This document shows, one piece after another, positions 10,791-23,624 of a stretch of 64,000 nucleotides of DNA. The notes below the pieces were generated by a model, which saw only the letters and a program-made list of their open reading frames with translations, made no database searches and was not told the DNA's origin. The DNA comes from Nissolia schottii (lineage: Eukaryota; Streptophyta; Magnoliopsida; Fabales; Fabaceae): contig QANU01058179.1 of NCBI GenBank assembly GCA_003254905.1, positions 1 to 64,000 on the forward strand. The letters run 5' to 3'. The translations under genes and the position numbers were made by a program. The number at the start of each line of letters is the position of its first letter. The first letter of the stretch is position 1.

Positions 10791-12345
10791 CTACTCAATA
10801 ACAAAACTGTTACGTTTGAGCTTCAAGGCACATCATTTTGTGAAGAAATTAACAACAAAGTTCTTTGTTTTGATTTTACATATATTGACTTGCATAACTA
10901 GGGGTACAAGTGAAAGTATTAAGCATGGTCATGAGAAAAGATAAACAAAAAGAAGCTTTTGGACTTAGAAATGATCATTTTAAAAATAATAATTTCTCCA
11001 CTACCGAATTTATGAAATCAAATTAGGTTGTGATTCAGAAAATAAACTAGAGGAACTTCAAAAGTAATCTTTAGATAATACAAATATGAAATGAAAGTTG
11101 CAGGATGCTCTATGCTTTATTCTTAGGGAGAAAAATCCTTGAAAATAGATATATAGAAATGAGTTCAATTCATTACAAAAATCACAATAGTATTTCAAGT
11201 TTGTCACACTAATTATTTACCACCAAATACAGCAGAAATGAAATACTACCTTCAAATAGCATGTGATTCATAACTAAATCTAAATTACTCTCATATGCAT
11301 AATGATTGTTTAATAGAGAAAATCACAAAGTCTATGAGTAACAAGAAGAGAAATATCAGCAATTCACCTTGTTGATTAGTTTTGTAAGTTTAATGTCGTC
11401 AAGTTGACCTACTTTTATGGGTGAAAACCATAATGTAATCAAACTCCAATATCAACATTGAAATTAAAACTTCAAACATTGGCTATATCCATTCTCACTG
11501 AGGAGAAATATTAGCCCCAAAGTCAGTTTAACTTGCTTAAAAAAATTGAAGTTCCCTCAAGAGCATAAACCTCACAATCATCAATTTGATAAAATCTTGT
11601 AGCAGAGATAAACATTTCATAGTATATGTTAAAAGGAAGAATAAGCATAGGGTTTAAGGTTTACCTAATCAACATCCTCGAACCACGGCAAGAAGGAAAC
11701 TAGATTGATCATCAATCTTTTGGTATGGAGAAAAACGACAACCAAAATGGGAACGAGATGCAAGAGTGTGGTCCGTTTGTATGATGGACGATTGTAACAA
11801 TGAAGTAGGCGACAAAGCTCCTATGTGGGTTAACTGGAGAAACTTTTGCAAATGAAATAAGATGATGATGGTGATGAGATGGGTTGCGAGGGTGATGGCG
11901 AGGAAGATGAAGAAGAAGGGAAACACAAAGGAAGACGAAGGAGATGGTGAGGGGAGACACATTCCAAGGTGAAAGAGAGTGAGGGAAGATACAAACCAAG
12001 ATGGCAGAGAGTGAGAGTAGATGCAGATGAAGATGAGGGAATGTGAAGGGAGTCACTGAGGTTCACAACGAAGATATGGGGGGAAGTGAGTCGGGTTTCT
12101 ACTATTTCACTTTTTTAGAGAATTATAAATAATTTAATTGTAGAAGAGAAATTAAAAAGCCATTTGGATGAAAATAATAGCTGAAGGCATTGTTGAAGTT
12201 GTTTTTATAGTATAACCATCGCAAACTATTTTATAATCGTCGCCAATCAAGGTGAACAACCAGGAACACCAAATTTTCTTTACATTAGCAGCAGTTGTTC
12301 CTAACTGCCACTAATAGCCTATTTTTTGGTTGTGGTTAGTTACAT

Positions 12346-13291
12346 GGAAAAGACAAATAACAAACGATCCGGGAATAGTAAAAACAAGTATTAGTATCAG
12401 GTTGAGGATGACTCCTACAAAATGGACCAAATAAGTTTGAAGGATGAGAAATGTTACTTTTTACTAATTTTATAGATATATTTTACGTCACATTGTTATA
12501 GAGCTCACTTGATTATTAAGTGAGAGAAATGTTAAGATTTATTCTTGTTACAAGAAAATCGGAAAGAGTTCCTGATGTTGCCTGTAACCCTAACTTCGAG
12601 ATGATTCCAAGAGTTTAAGAGGGTGAGGAAAATGACGGTTGTAGATCTTGTATGGTAGACGAGGTACCTAGAAAAGGCACTTTAACGCCCAAGTAAGTTT
12701 ATTAGCAAATATGAAGTTAAGTAGTAGATAGGAAAAACATACCACAACATGAATGTAACTCATACTTATGTACCGTATAGTGGCCACTGGCCATTCTAGT
12801 TATGGCCCTTAGGTAGCATTTATCGTGTGTGTGTAATTACTTCAGCGAGCTTTATTAAGCCGATTATTGGTTATTGATGCTCATCAAGGTTTGGGGACGT
12901 TACCCATGCCATGTTGTAGAGCATTTATTTCTTGGTTAACTCTAGGTAGTTATGATTCTCAGACCGAGCGAGCTGAGTTGTTAATATGTCGGACTTGATT
13001 CATCACAGACTTATAGCGTATAACTCAGACCCAAATTTGGTCCGTAACATAAGCCCCCAAGTTGATATGTAACATAAGTCACATGTCAACCATTCTCCGT
13101 GTTTTAGTCTGTAAACATGGGCTAAAATTTAGATCATAACATGAGCTCTTAGGCCCATTATAGTAGACATGATATGTCAAGTTTCTTCTGAGTTATCTGA
13201 CTCTTCCAAGTAGCTGAAGCCATCGTAAGTCACCACACTTGCTTTTATAAATTCATCAAGACTTTACAGTGAAGGTGAGCTTTGATGTGAC
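12346..13291. other. Gene-free stretch, possible old LTR remnant
   Basis: No coding region is recognised. The part 13000-13200 has repeated phrases (CCGTAACATAAGCCC, GATCATAACATGAGC) that look like retrotransposon LTR sequence, but no ends could be fixed. Confidence 0.35.
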
Positions 13292-14074
13292 TGTCACGCC
13301 CAAACTTGGGAGTGACCACACATAGGGATATTGTCCCTACGGAAACTCTATCATGACCTAATTATTGTACATGAAATCTTTTAATAATTCTTTTCGTAAA
13401 TTATAATAATAAACTATCTAAACTACATCTAATCTGATATAAATAATATAATACTGATAAATAATTGCCTAATATTGTACGGTTCTGCATAAGCTATCTG
13501 GAGCATCCTAATAAATAAAAGACGGTATACCCCATTGCAAAGCAGAGCTCACTACTAATGTTAGACCTCGTGCTACTGAACGAGAGACATGTTATCATAA
13601 TTCTTAATTGTATCTGAAAAATAATGACAGATGAATGGGTTGTCAATTCAGTGGTAGGTACCACAGTACCACTCAAATAACATGTACTGATTATATAACA
13701 TGTATGTATGTATGTATGTATGTATGTATGTATGTATGTATGTATGGATGTATGCATGCAAGTATAATTGGAATTAGATAAATACAAGAACTTAAGAAAT
13801 AGTTGAATGATGTACACAAATATTTTGAAAGCGCTGATACCAAGTAAGAAACTGATATAGTCACTGTGTAAGGCTGTCCACCTCCAACTAAGGAGTCGAC
13901 GAGAGATAGATCTCAATTCTCGGTCAAGGAGAGTACAAGCCCAGCCCTCCTTCGCCAAGATGAATCCTTGTGGTTTGGGTACATTGAAACTCGTAAAGTA
14001 TACTGAATCACTGTGGGTACGCTAAACCCATATCTGGGACTCACCGAGTACGCTGAACGCGTGCCAATAACTAA
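13292..14074 (+). mobile_element. LTR fragment (probably Ty3/gypsy type), interrupted by CACTA element
   Basis: It begins TGTCACGCCCAAACTTGGGA. It shares the start and spaced phrases (GGAGCA, GAGCTCAC, GTATCTGAAAAA) with the LTR-like block at 60646. It includes a (TGTA)n microsatellite and stops where the CACTA terminus at 14075 begins. No internal retrotransposon domains are visible. An open frame across the microsatellite is an artefact of the repeat. Confidence 0.5.
13698..13755. repeat. (TGTA)n microsatellite
   Basis: About fourteen TGTA units, the last few with substitutions, inside the LTR fragment. Confidence 0.95.
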
Positions 14075-14582
14075 CACTACAAGAAAAACACTCATTACCC
14101 TTGGAGTTACTATTGAATTTTTTTTCAATTAGCGTCAAATTTTATGCTTTTCATCGGATTTACTATCGGCAAATGGACTAATAGTAATAGCCTTGATGGT
14201 AACTTATTACCGTCAGATCTATATCGCCGACGGTAATTAGTGCCAATGACAATCGACGCTAATGGCAGTCCAAAAATGGTTCGTATTGAATTGTTTACCA
14301 TCAAATAAAATTGACGGTAATGATATTAATATTTTATTCTGTATACCATCAGTTAATTTCGATGAAAATTTAATGATATTTGTACACAAATTACCGTATG
14401 CTTTAAACCGACGGTAATAATATTAATATTTTATTTCGTATATTGTCGATTAACTCCGACAAAAATTTGATGATATTGTACATCATGCATTCCAATTACC
14501 GTCGACTATAACTGAAAGTTCAAAACTGTCATCATAACTTTTAGAACAAAGTTCATTATCGAACTCTTCTTCTATTTCACTA

Positions 14583-14940
14583 TCATTTATGAACATCGAC
14601 TTTTTCATCACTTGCATGTTGTTCGAGGGTAGGGAGTTCAATAATGTCAAGGTGATCATCAAATGTACTGCTAGCTAATGTCGTAGGAAATGGAGAGTCA
14701 ACAATTATCGTTGTCGGGATACGCTCCGACAGTTGATGTGCTTGATCAAATGTATTGTCTGAAGATTCTGTTTCATCAAACTCAATTCGACCACTTGGCT
14801 TCCATTTCATCACAACTTTCTAACTTGATTGGCTAACTCTCGGATAGTTTGCGTAATAAACGTTTCTTGCTCCCTTCGTTCAATAGCTATCAAATTCAGC
14901 ATCTGTTGGTGAGCTCTACTTTGTAGTGGGGTTTACCTCA
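14583..14940 (-). pseudogene. Remnant of CACTA-encoded open frame
   Basis: At about 14820-14940 one minus-strand frame reads a charged, helix-prone segment (HQQMLNLIAIERREQETF), and a second open frame of 76 codons covers 14583-14813. Position and direction fit the C-terminal part of a CACTA protein, but I cannot assign a domain. Confidence 0.3.
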
Positions 14941-15318
14941 TCCTTTCAATTATCAGTTATTCGTAGTTATGCTCTAGATAGCTTAGGCAGGATTTCAGGA
15001 CCATGTTTAATTTATTATCAATTATTAGTTCAATTATTTAATTTATGAATTTAATTGTAACTTGTTTAGATGGCATGTATGATTATTCAAACTTAGCATG
15101 ATTTATAATTAAGTAATTATTTAATAAATTGTGTAATTAGTGGCTTTTAGTCACGTTTTGAGCTTCCATCCTTACAAAACAAAAACCTTACCAAAAAATG
15201 TTATGAGCTTCCATGGGCCAATGTCTCTATGTGCGGTCACTACTGATTACGAGTCTTGACCAAACCCATGAATAATAGCATCATTAATCATTTCTTCATA
15301 CCGATTATAATTGGTGTC

Positions 15319-15699
15319 TCAGTTCTTGTTATCAACACCACTATCATCTATGCACAATGCACTTGAACCACATACATCATAATATTGTAATATATTGAAG
15401 CGATTAATCTCATGTGTATCGACCTCCTCATGATATGTCCCAACCCAATAATGAGACTCAAACTCATTCTTAGACAGATGATATCTGATGCTATCACGAT
15501 CAATAACTCTGTGTTTGCACATAGAACATGGACATCTAACTCTGTGTTCCTTCTTAAATTGATTTGTTAGTTGTACTCTTAGGCAAAAGTCGTCCACACT
15601 CGCAAAATACTCTAGTTTAACCTCACCCTGATTTTCATGAGCTCTATCATACATCCATACCTGATTTGCAGGAAACATGAGTGTTGAATACAACCACAA
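15319..15699 (-). pseudogene. CACTA transposase N-terminal fragment (transposase-associated domain)
   Basis: The 126-codon frame contains the plant transposase-associated domain that precedes TNP2 transposase: WMYDRAHENQ, then FKKEHRVRCPCSMCKHR with the CxxC-type cysteine cluster, a DSIRYHLSKNEF helix and HYWVGTYHEE. The domain covers about residues 15-92. The downstream TNP2 catalytic domain is absent from the following DNA, so this is a fragment. The first Met is upstream of the domain and is not certain. Confidence 0.8.
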
Positions 15700-16265
15700 T
15701 GCTTACGTTCAAGTTACATCAACAAACATATATAAATTACACAAATTTCAAACAAATTAAAGTCTCCCCCCACACTAAACATGCATACACATTATCACTC
15801 TCACACACCCACACACTTTAACACATGCTAACACTTACACACATACACAGATTCCACACAATAATTCAAGTCAAAACAACAAACAATAACAATTAGCATA
15901 CACATAATATAATATCATTTACCCAACTCAACACAAATTTAATGTGATAATTATATATTATGTACCAACAACATCAAGTCATCCTTCTTATAGCCATTAA
16001 TTATCCCAAGGAAGAAAAGACAATAAAACATCTTGATGTAGGGTTCCACATCAATTTCTACTAGATAAATTGGCCGTAAAATATATCTACCACAAAGCTA
16101 ATTATGTACAACACCATGTTTCATTTAGGTGGCAATTCATGTACCTATTTAAAAATTCATTACCAACAGATATATCTGCCACAATACCAATAACTGTCGG
16201 TAATAATGACATACGAAATGCAGCATTTCGTTATTGACAAATATATCCATTGGTAATTACCTAAA

Positions 16266-18089
16266 CCCTAAATCACTCCTTTTTTTCTCTACTCACATAT
16301 GTTCTAAAAAAAGTGATGTCGTATTAATCATAGAACAATTACATGCATCTACATTGTCTCACAAACTATGCACTCTCATCCCTTGCTCTTCTATGTTGAG
16401 AGGGATATATATATATATATAAGTGTTTACACATACAACTGACACAAATAAAACTCTCTCATACCCTCCAGTGTGTAGTTATTTCTTGAGAAAAAAATCA
16501 TCTTTAATATGTGTGTTGCGCGTGTGCATGTGTCTATGTGCAATATAATAAATACATCTTGTCGTTCCTTGTATAATTAATCTTGGTAAATGTGTAAATT
16601 GACCTATTTTGTTTGGTCTATACTTTGGTCTCATGCTAATGTCATGATTGTTAGGGGTTGATTTGTATTTTTTTTTTTCTAAGGGGGAAAGGGGAGGGGG
16701 AGGAGGCGTTTGTTTTGTTAATGCTCGTGGGCTATAGTTGAAGGGAGTAAATTTTTCTTTTTCCCTAATAAATTTAGATTGGTTAAATATTGGATTTGAT
16801 TAGTAACGGATCTCCAGCCCAATAACAAAAATAACAGGCCCATCCTTTTAATAGATGCCTTGCAATATGCAAAATTCCCCATAACAAACTTTGATTCCTC
16901 GCGCCGCTAGATTTATATTCACTTTTCTCACTTTGATCTCTCGTGGAGGTACAGATCCCAACCTTAGCAAAATGGGGCACATGCCGCACAAGAATTTGAA
17001 AATTTTGAATGATATATATATTTGGTAGTGCTATACTTTTGTTTGGTAGTGTGAATGATACATATATCTAAATGAATATTTTTGTCCTATTATTTTATTA
17101 GGTTTTTCCTCACTTTAAAATGAAAAATGCAATTGAAAAAAAATAAAGATAATTCAGTATTTTATCCATCACTTTACTTATATTTCATTTATTTTAACTC
17201 GAAATAGACAAAAGATTAAAGATAAAAATAACAATATTAGTTGTAATTTATTGAAAGAAGTAAAATCTCATCATTTTCTCTTCTTTTTCTACTTTACGCA
17301 CCATATACTTCAAGTATGATCGAACTGCCCATCATTCTCTCTTTTTTCTACTCCTTTGTGCCACACTATGACGAGATAATAAGTCTATTTCCTTCAATCA
17401 TTCATATATTTTATCACTTATATATGTTCCTTTCATTACGCTCTAGCTCATTTGCTCCTATTTTTTTCAACAAAAAAAACATCATTGGGCTATTTTTTAT
17501 GTGTCATTTTATCTTTTAGTTTCAATTCAATGGTCAATAACAATTATAAGCCTTTTTTGCAACAAGTTTTTTATTATTATTATTATTATTATTTTTGTAT
17601 GAGTTTTTTTTGTTTGTCTATTATATTTTTAGTCACCAATAAATCAACGACATTCTAGTGCTATTATTAGAATTTATTTGTCTTCTTCACATTTAGTTGT
17701 TTTTTTTAAAAATTTCTCATGTTCAAATATATTTAAAAAAAAGAATTGGCTAAAGCTAAAGTTCAATAATACAGGATATTTTTTTATTTTAAATCTCTAA
17801 ATATAATTACGTGAAACTTTTTTATATTATTTTTTGTCTTATTTTTGCCTCCACTATCAAAGTTTTCAAATCCATTACTGATCTTGTGTATATATATACG
17901 ATGAGTCACCAATCAATGAAATCAAGCGGTATATTCATCCAATACAGATTTATCTTCTATCTTCATCATTTTCTCTATACTTTGTCTCAATCATTGATAT
18001 ATTATTTGTTAACAATAAATTTGACAAGGACTTAGGCCCAATATAAATGTTTAGACGTTCAAACAAATTTCTCATCCTTGTCCGGCTTA
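16266..18089. other. AT-rich stretch without recognised genes
   Basis: Low-complexity A/T and pyrimidine-rich DNA with a short (AT)n at 16406-16421 and a (TTA)n run near 17570-17595. Several short open frames are rich in Phe, Tyr, Ile and Ser because of composition and are not credible genes. Confidence 0.6.
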
Positions 18090-18470
18090 ATAGCTTGCGA
18101 GTGTTATCAATGTTTAGGAATTCGACATAAGTCCTCATAAGGCTTATGAGCGTTACAGAATCTAACATAAAGCCTCATAAAGCTTATGAACGTCGTTATA
18201 GAATCATAAGCGTCCACACTTAGACTATAAAAGGGGCCTCTTGCTACTCCATAAGGTACGTCTCATACCTTTATCACCTCATATCACTCATACACTAACT
18301 TGGACATCAGAGTGATTTTTACAAGTACCACCCTGCCTCACCGGAGCATGGATCGGACCACCACGTGACACCATCTCAAGAGTTTTTGTGTTTTGCATGA
18401 GGTAAGAGTTGCGAGCTATTTCGGTTCATCCGAATTGCTCATAACATTGACACCATCTACAGGGATGACT
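18090..18470 (+). mobile_element. Ty3/gypsy LTR 3' part with primer-binding-site-like end
   Basis: It has tandem U3-like repeats (CCTCATAAGGCTTATGAGCG near 18133 and CCTCATAAAGCTTATGAACG near 18173). A core promoter ACTATAAAAGGGGCC follows at about 18225, then a leader with CACCGGAGCATGGATCGG. The end is CATTGACACCATCTACAGGG at about 18445-18466, a decayed form of the GGCGCCGTCTGTGGG type of primer-binding region seen after Tat-lineage gypsy LTRs. No gag or pol follows. Confidence 0.6.
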
Positions 18471-21223
18471 TATTGTTTGCAAAATCAATAGCCTTTCCTA
18501 AAAACAAATAACTTAAAGGTTTGGATCATTAATCATGTGCATATATTAATGTAAAGATTATGCATGTACATATAGCATGAAGAATTATTCGTGTGCACGG
18601 TTATGGATCAACATTGGACCACGAAACTTAGTGTCTTAAGGAACTAATAGCAAACGTGTATATATGAATCAAGAAATAATAAAAATAAATAAACAATAAC
18701 TTATCTATTTTTCTTTCATGTGAAGTTTGTTGCAACTTTTGTGTGGGGTTGATTTCCCAAACTCCTTGATTAGTTTGCCAATTAGTGACGGCTCTAATCG
18801 AGATCGTCTCACTCATCGTCGCCACCTTCATTTTTTTGGGGTATCTAAACTTCACCACCAAAATTGGAGTTCAAAGATCACTGGCTATGGCTAAATGAGA
18901 GAAGAAGACAATCCATGTGGTTCATGTAGATGAAAACCGAGAAACCATAAGGCAGCGATGCTCAACAGCTGCACATCCAAATCACAACGAAGACAGAACC
19001 AACACAGTACAAGGAAGAAGGATGCACAACACCAACTTTGTACGACGTCCAGCAATGGAGTCTTGTCTCACCAGCATCCATGTTCCAAAGGAAAGCAACC
19101 GCAGGAGACGACGGTGTTTCACGCGAAATAATTTCCAAGGAATTAACGGTGAAAAGCAAAAGATTGTTTCAAAAGGGGACAAACGATTATAAGTTCTCAG
19201 TAAAGAACAGAGATGCGAATTGTTGTTGCGCAGAAAACAAGTACAATGAAGTACAACTTTTATTGAAATGATCAACAGAGTGACGATTATACAACTTGCA
19301 GAAATGTAAATGTAAAAATGAAATTGTAGGATAGACCTTACAGAATTGAAAAGAGAACTAAACTAAAGGAGAAATAAAAAAGAACTGAAAATGAAAGAGT
19401 GGTGGCATACATTGGGTCGTCGTGTACTCTTAGCGTCGTCTGGGACTTGAGCATTTGGCTAATCAATGAACCACACCCTTCTTTAAACATAATGCCTTCT
19501 ATTTTTAGACTTTAAGCCCTTAACTGTCACCCTGAACATCTGGTGATGGTTTTCTATAGTTTTGCCACCGTTCGCATAACCCAGGCCGATTATGCCACAA
19601 TGAGTATCATTACGTGCCCACTATGGTTGTGCTGAAGTAATGAAAGTTATCATCTCCCATATGCCATGTTGGATGGAAGTTATGTCCTTTGCATGAGTGG
19701 AGTCATCAATAACTTTTCCCTCCAAACATATATGTTTGAACCTTATATCTGCATTTTTTGTTAACTTTTCAAACACATCACAATTTACCTTCTTTGGCAA
19801 TCACTCCTCTCATTTCTTGATGGCGACTACTATCTAAGTTCCAGGGTCTCTTTTACTTGCGACTTCTAAAGCACTTCACCTTTGAACACTTGTTTCGCAT
19901 GTATTCGGTCGCTGATTTCGTCCTTATCGATAAAAGACCTTGTATTTTTCTAAAGATTTGTTTCCTGTTGCCTTTTTTTGAAATTAAACTAATCCTTCCT
20001 GCTGCAACTACATTGATTGATCATATTTTCCATTCATGGGGTTGCGAATATACATCCGTTGACATCTAATTGTATTGTTCATGCAATCACATTATTACTT
20101 CACAAATCCTTTTCTTCTTGTTGCATCGCCAATGTTGGCGACCCTAACAAGCGGCATGAGCGGAATTGCTTGTAACATTATTCAATCAATTATATTTTAA
20201 TAAAATTAATATAAAATCTGTGCTTATTAATTTTTTTTATTAACTGTGGTTATTAATATAAACACGCATAAAGATTTCCTTTATAATAAATTAAGAAAAT
20301 GCCATGGCCCAAAACGCGTGGAAAACATAGGTTAGCAACTATCAATGTTAATCGGTAGCCATATTCACATCGATTGGACTAATTTACGAGGGAAAGTCAA
20401 GTTATACCTGTATACTAGTTTAGAAAGGAATCTCTAATGAAGTTGTTTTTCCCTCTAATAATAACAACTTACGCAACTAATTTCAGTGATTTCTCGAATA
20501 AATTCTCATGCGTGGTCATGAATGATTGATCAGAGCATCCTGTTAGATTTATCCGCTGATTACACATAAAATATCATTTTACATTTTAAGTAATAGACTC
20601 TCCTAAGATATCTACGGTCAAACAAAAAGTTTCTCTGGATTCTGGATCTGACTTCAGGCATCTAAAATAGGCTTCTTTGGCTTTTTTCTTATTTTTCAAC
20701 CCTTAAGAGTTTATGACGCGGTTGAAAACAAATTGGCGAGAATAAAATAAAAATAACGTAGGTACTGAAGTTATAGATTTCACCTGCTCTTCGTTGTGCT
20801 TTTTTGACTTTCACCTGACCACGTTTCTGGCTAACTAGAATAGCTGATTTTGATTGTATATTGCCTATCGTGAAAGGAATTGCAAAAGCATCTCGATTAA
20901 TATGAACCCCGAAAGATTGAACTAAATTACAATACTAACATTGCATTCACTACTAATTAACTAACGGGAAAAAAATGATATTGTGTGTTCTTTGTAGAAA
21001 AACATTATTATTATGAGAAGCTTAATAGGCCTCCGAAGGAGTCTTAAGGTAGTGTTTGGATTTTATTTTAAGACATAGCAGACTGAAATATTAGAAATAT
21101 TATAAACAGAAACATATTTTTGAAAAGAGAATAGAAGAATTTTTTTTTAAAGTTATTCATGTTTTAAGATAATTTTTAAGTTAAACTATTGTTCTTAAAA
21201 AAAAAATAGAAACAATAAAGGCA
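18471..21223. other. Stretch without recognised genes
   Basis: Mixed-composition DNA. A 91-codon plus-strand frame at 18917-19192 overlaps open frames on the other strand and shows no domain. The part around 19020-19290 has denser coding-like composition and may be an old transposon, but nothing is recognisable. Confidence 0.5.
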
Positions 21224-21546
21224 TGTCAAGAGAAAACAAAATGATAATGGAGCTTCTGCTCTTTTATTATTGAAACAGAAATGATACTTATGTTAAATTG
21301 TTAGAGCTGTTTTGCTATTTATACAATTAGCTAGCTGAGCTCTATGGTGAGCAATGCATTGTACTTGCATTGAATCACAATCACTAACCAATCAACAAAC
21401 TAACTAACACTCTAACAAACTCCAACTGCTTATAACCGAATCAGTTATCTCTGTTATGAAAGCAGAGAAGCATTGATCAGCCAGCAACAGCAGCAGCAGC
21501 AGGCATACTTTGCTTGCTGATTTATTTGTTGCATCCTCTGTTAACA
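21224..21546 (-). mobile_element. Solo LTR, probably copia type
   Basis: Read on the minus strand it starts TGTTAACAGAGGATGCAACA. It has a TATA box in GTATAAATAGC (near 21320), then a polyadenylation-like AATAATAAAAGAG and an end in CTTGACA. This is LTR architecture in the right order. A (CAG)n-like run lies at 21485-21501. I found no 5-bp target duplication and no internal domains beside it. Confidence 0.5.
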
Positions 21547-21951
21547 TGTTTCTTCATTCCTACGCCAAAGAATATATTTTCATTGTTTCACTCCCTCTTC
21601 CTTTCTATTTTAAAATAGTAACTCAATGCTCTTTAGAGATTGTCATTGACTCATTGGAATTTGTTTCTAGAGTTACGTACGTTTTGGCTTTTGATCGTTA
21701 ATTACCTTTCAAATCTTTGCCCGATACACACGTATATAATGAGAAACTCTCTTATTTTACGTGGAGGAAAAATAACTATATTCCATATTAATTGTATACC
21801 GTTGATTTTTATTTTTTCATAAAAAATAATTAATGGTGCATAATCAACGTGGTACATGATTCTGTTTATTCATGGAGGAAAAAAGAATTTCTCATATTAG
21901 TTGTCTTGCTCGTTGTTCTCTCCCAATCGTGATAAAATTTGTGCATCTGTC

Positions 21952-21995
<44 letters not shown>

Positions 21996-23494
21996 CACAA
22001 AAATGGTAGTAAATAGAAGCGATCGACAGTGGTAATGTGTGAAGATATATAAGGTGTGTTTTATTGTGTTACGCATTAATTACGTACGTGTGTGTGAAGG
22101 GAGTGGGGAGGGTATTGTTTGTTCCTGTTCCATCTTCATGGGTGCAAAACTTGGCAATGCAATTATACATGGATCCACAAATGATCCAAGTAGCCCCCAC
22201 ATCCTCAACCGTCACGAGCGTCCAAAACCTAATTACGTGATTACTCTGCCACCTACAGCTCTATCATGTTCACACATGCTTGTTTCATTAGCTTAATCAA
22301 TTTCTCCGAGCCCTTTTGTTTTTAGTATTAATTAAATGACGGTAAGCTGCGAGGATGTTTGTGAGTATTATTTTAAAAGAAAAGAAAAATGAAAATGAAT
22401 TATAAAATTCAATTTAAAATTCTCAAGTACTATAATGTATATGAACTTTTTTTTTTTCTATTTCTCCAAAATAATAAGCAGTTTAGGTGATTTTAGATTT
22501 ATTAATAGATTATAACTCACACCAACATGGTTAATGGATAATATGAGATGCCATTGTGTCACACTTTGTGTCGGTTATTCTTTCCGTAAGAACAACTAAA
22601 AGTTTATCTTATTATTTGTACTATTTTTTGACATCTTTTTAATAAAACTCCAGAATATTCTTTGTTAAGATAAATGTTGAGACTACTTTCAACCAATATT
22701 TAAAGAACAACTCAAAGTATCCATAAAATCATTTTCAAAAATAATATAAATATCATTATTTTAATTTTGTTTGTATATTAAAAATAGACATTAGTTTAGA
22801 GTGCACACAATTAGATAGTAAATACAGAGATAAAGTTTTTAGCCTCCGTCATAAGTACTAAATATTTTGTATTTTTCTCTAAAGTAATACTATGATAACT
22901 AATATTGGGAGAACTTTAGAATAATTATAATTAAAAAGGTGTGAAGTCCAAAGTTAATTCTATTATAACAGATAAAAAATACTATTTATATATCTAAACA
23001 ATTGACATTTGTGTACACCCACATAGAAGACAATCATTATAAAATAAAGAAATAAACATTACAACATAGAAAAAAATATTATCATCGAGCATTTATGCAT
23101 GCACGGACATACGTGTGTTTAATATTTGATCGTTTATATGCTTAATAATGATTGTTTCAATGTTTTGTATGTGCATGCATAGACATATATTTAATATTAT
23201 TTGTTTATATATTTGATAATATTTATTTCTCTACTTTGTAACATTTATTTTTCTGTGTACACCAATATCAACTCTTTGTTATAAAAAGGTAATAAACTTC
23301 TCACATTTATAAGTGTGATTGTTCCAACATTATCTCAAATGATCGACATTCCAACGCATTCCCTTCTCGTGTATGATTTCTACTTTATAATATGTCCACT
23401 TGCACAAAAAAGACTACTCTAATTCACTCAGTCATTAGGACAACTCATTACCCCCCTCCCCACTTGCCCTCCAAATCAAACTCTCCACGACCAC
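21547..23494. other. Stretch without recognised genes, includes (AT)n
   Basis: A TA microsatellite spans about 21955-21992. An 85-codon frame at 22039-22296 shows no known domain. The remainder is AT-rich and leads into the promoter of HyPRP gene 2. Confidence 0.6.
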
Positions 23495-23502
23495 TATATA
23501 AA
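23495..23502 (+). promoter_or_regulatory. TATA box of HyPRP gene 2
   Basis: TATATAAA in the context CCACTATATAAACCACC, 123 bp upstream of the ATG. The leader shares phrases with gene 1 (CTTAAGCTC, TAGTACTT, ACTAGCACTA), showing common ancestry of the two transcription units. Confidence 0.7.
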
Positions 23503-23624
23503 CCACCATTCACCACAAATAAAACCATCTTCAAACACACTCGTCTCTTAAGCTCTAGTACTTAACTAGCACTAGTAGTAAACACACAAACACACACTAG
23601 CTAGAGTTACTTCAAGAGTTTAGG

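Larger units (their letters stand above)
7924..12345. mobile_element. Non-autonomous CACTA transposon carrying gene fragments
   Basis: The left end is CACTACAAGATAAAAG at 7924, followed by subterminal repeats (AACTGCCG, ACCGCCGCA, AACCACCGC). Repeats of the same kind in the other orientation reappear at 12215-12345 (ACCATCGCAAAC, AACTGCCACTAATAG, GTGGTTAG), marking the right subterminal zone. I cannot find the matching right terminal motif TTGTAGTG, so the right limit is approximate and that end may be lost. The interior has no transposase. It carries a starch synthase I fragment (10230-10790) and an exon-like block (9111-9216). At 11700-12070 there is a purine-rich stretch giving overlapping minus-strand open frames of low complexity. 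The rest of the interior is AT-rich and unrecognised. Confidence 0.65.
14075..16265 (-). mobile_element. CACTA (En/Spm) transposon, internally deleted
   Basis: The left terminus is CACTACAAGAAAAACACTCA at 14075, followed by many subterminal repeats built on TACCGTCG and CGACGGTAAT (14200-14510). Related repeats (ACTGTCGGTAAT, ATTGGTAATTAC) at 16160-16260 mark the far end, but no closing TTGTAGTG is visible. On the minus strand it keeps a transposase-associated domain (15319-15699). The catalytic transposase core is not seen, so the element cannot move itself. Confidence 0.75.

Noticed and set aside
11669..12066. Three overlapping minus-strand frames rich in Ser, Pro, His and Leu
   Set aside because: They overlap in different frames over one low-complexity purine-rich tract inside the CACTA element. 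No domain or codon pattern favours any of them.
13494..13958. 154-codon minus-strand open frame
   Set aside because: It runs through the (TGTA)n microsatellite, giving a Thr-Tyr-Ile-His repeat, and lies inside an LTR fragment with no domain.
21218..21551. 5-bp target-site duplication for the LTR at 21224
   Set aside because: The flanks (AGGCA and TGTTT) do not match, so no duplication is claimed.
22039..22296. 85-codon plus-strand frame
   Set aside because: No domain, signal peptide or homology could be recognised, and length alone is weak support in this DNA.
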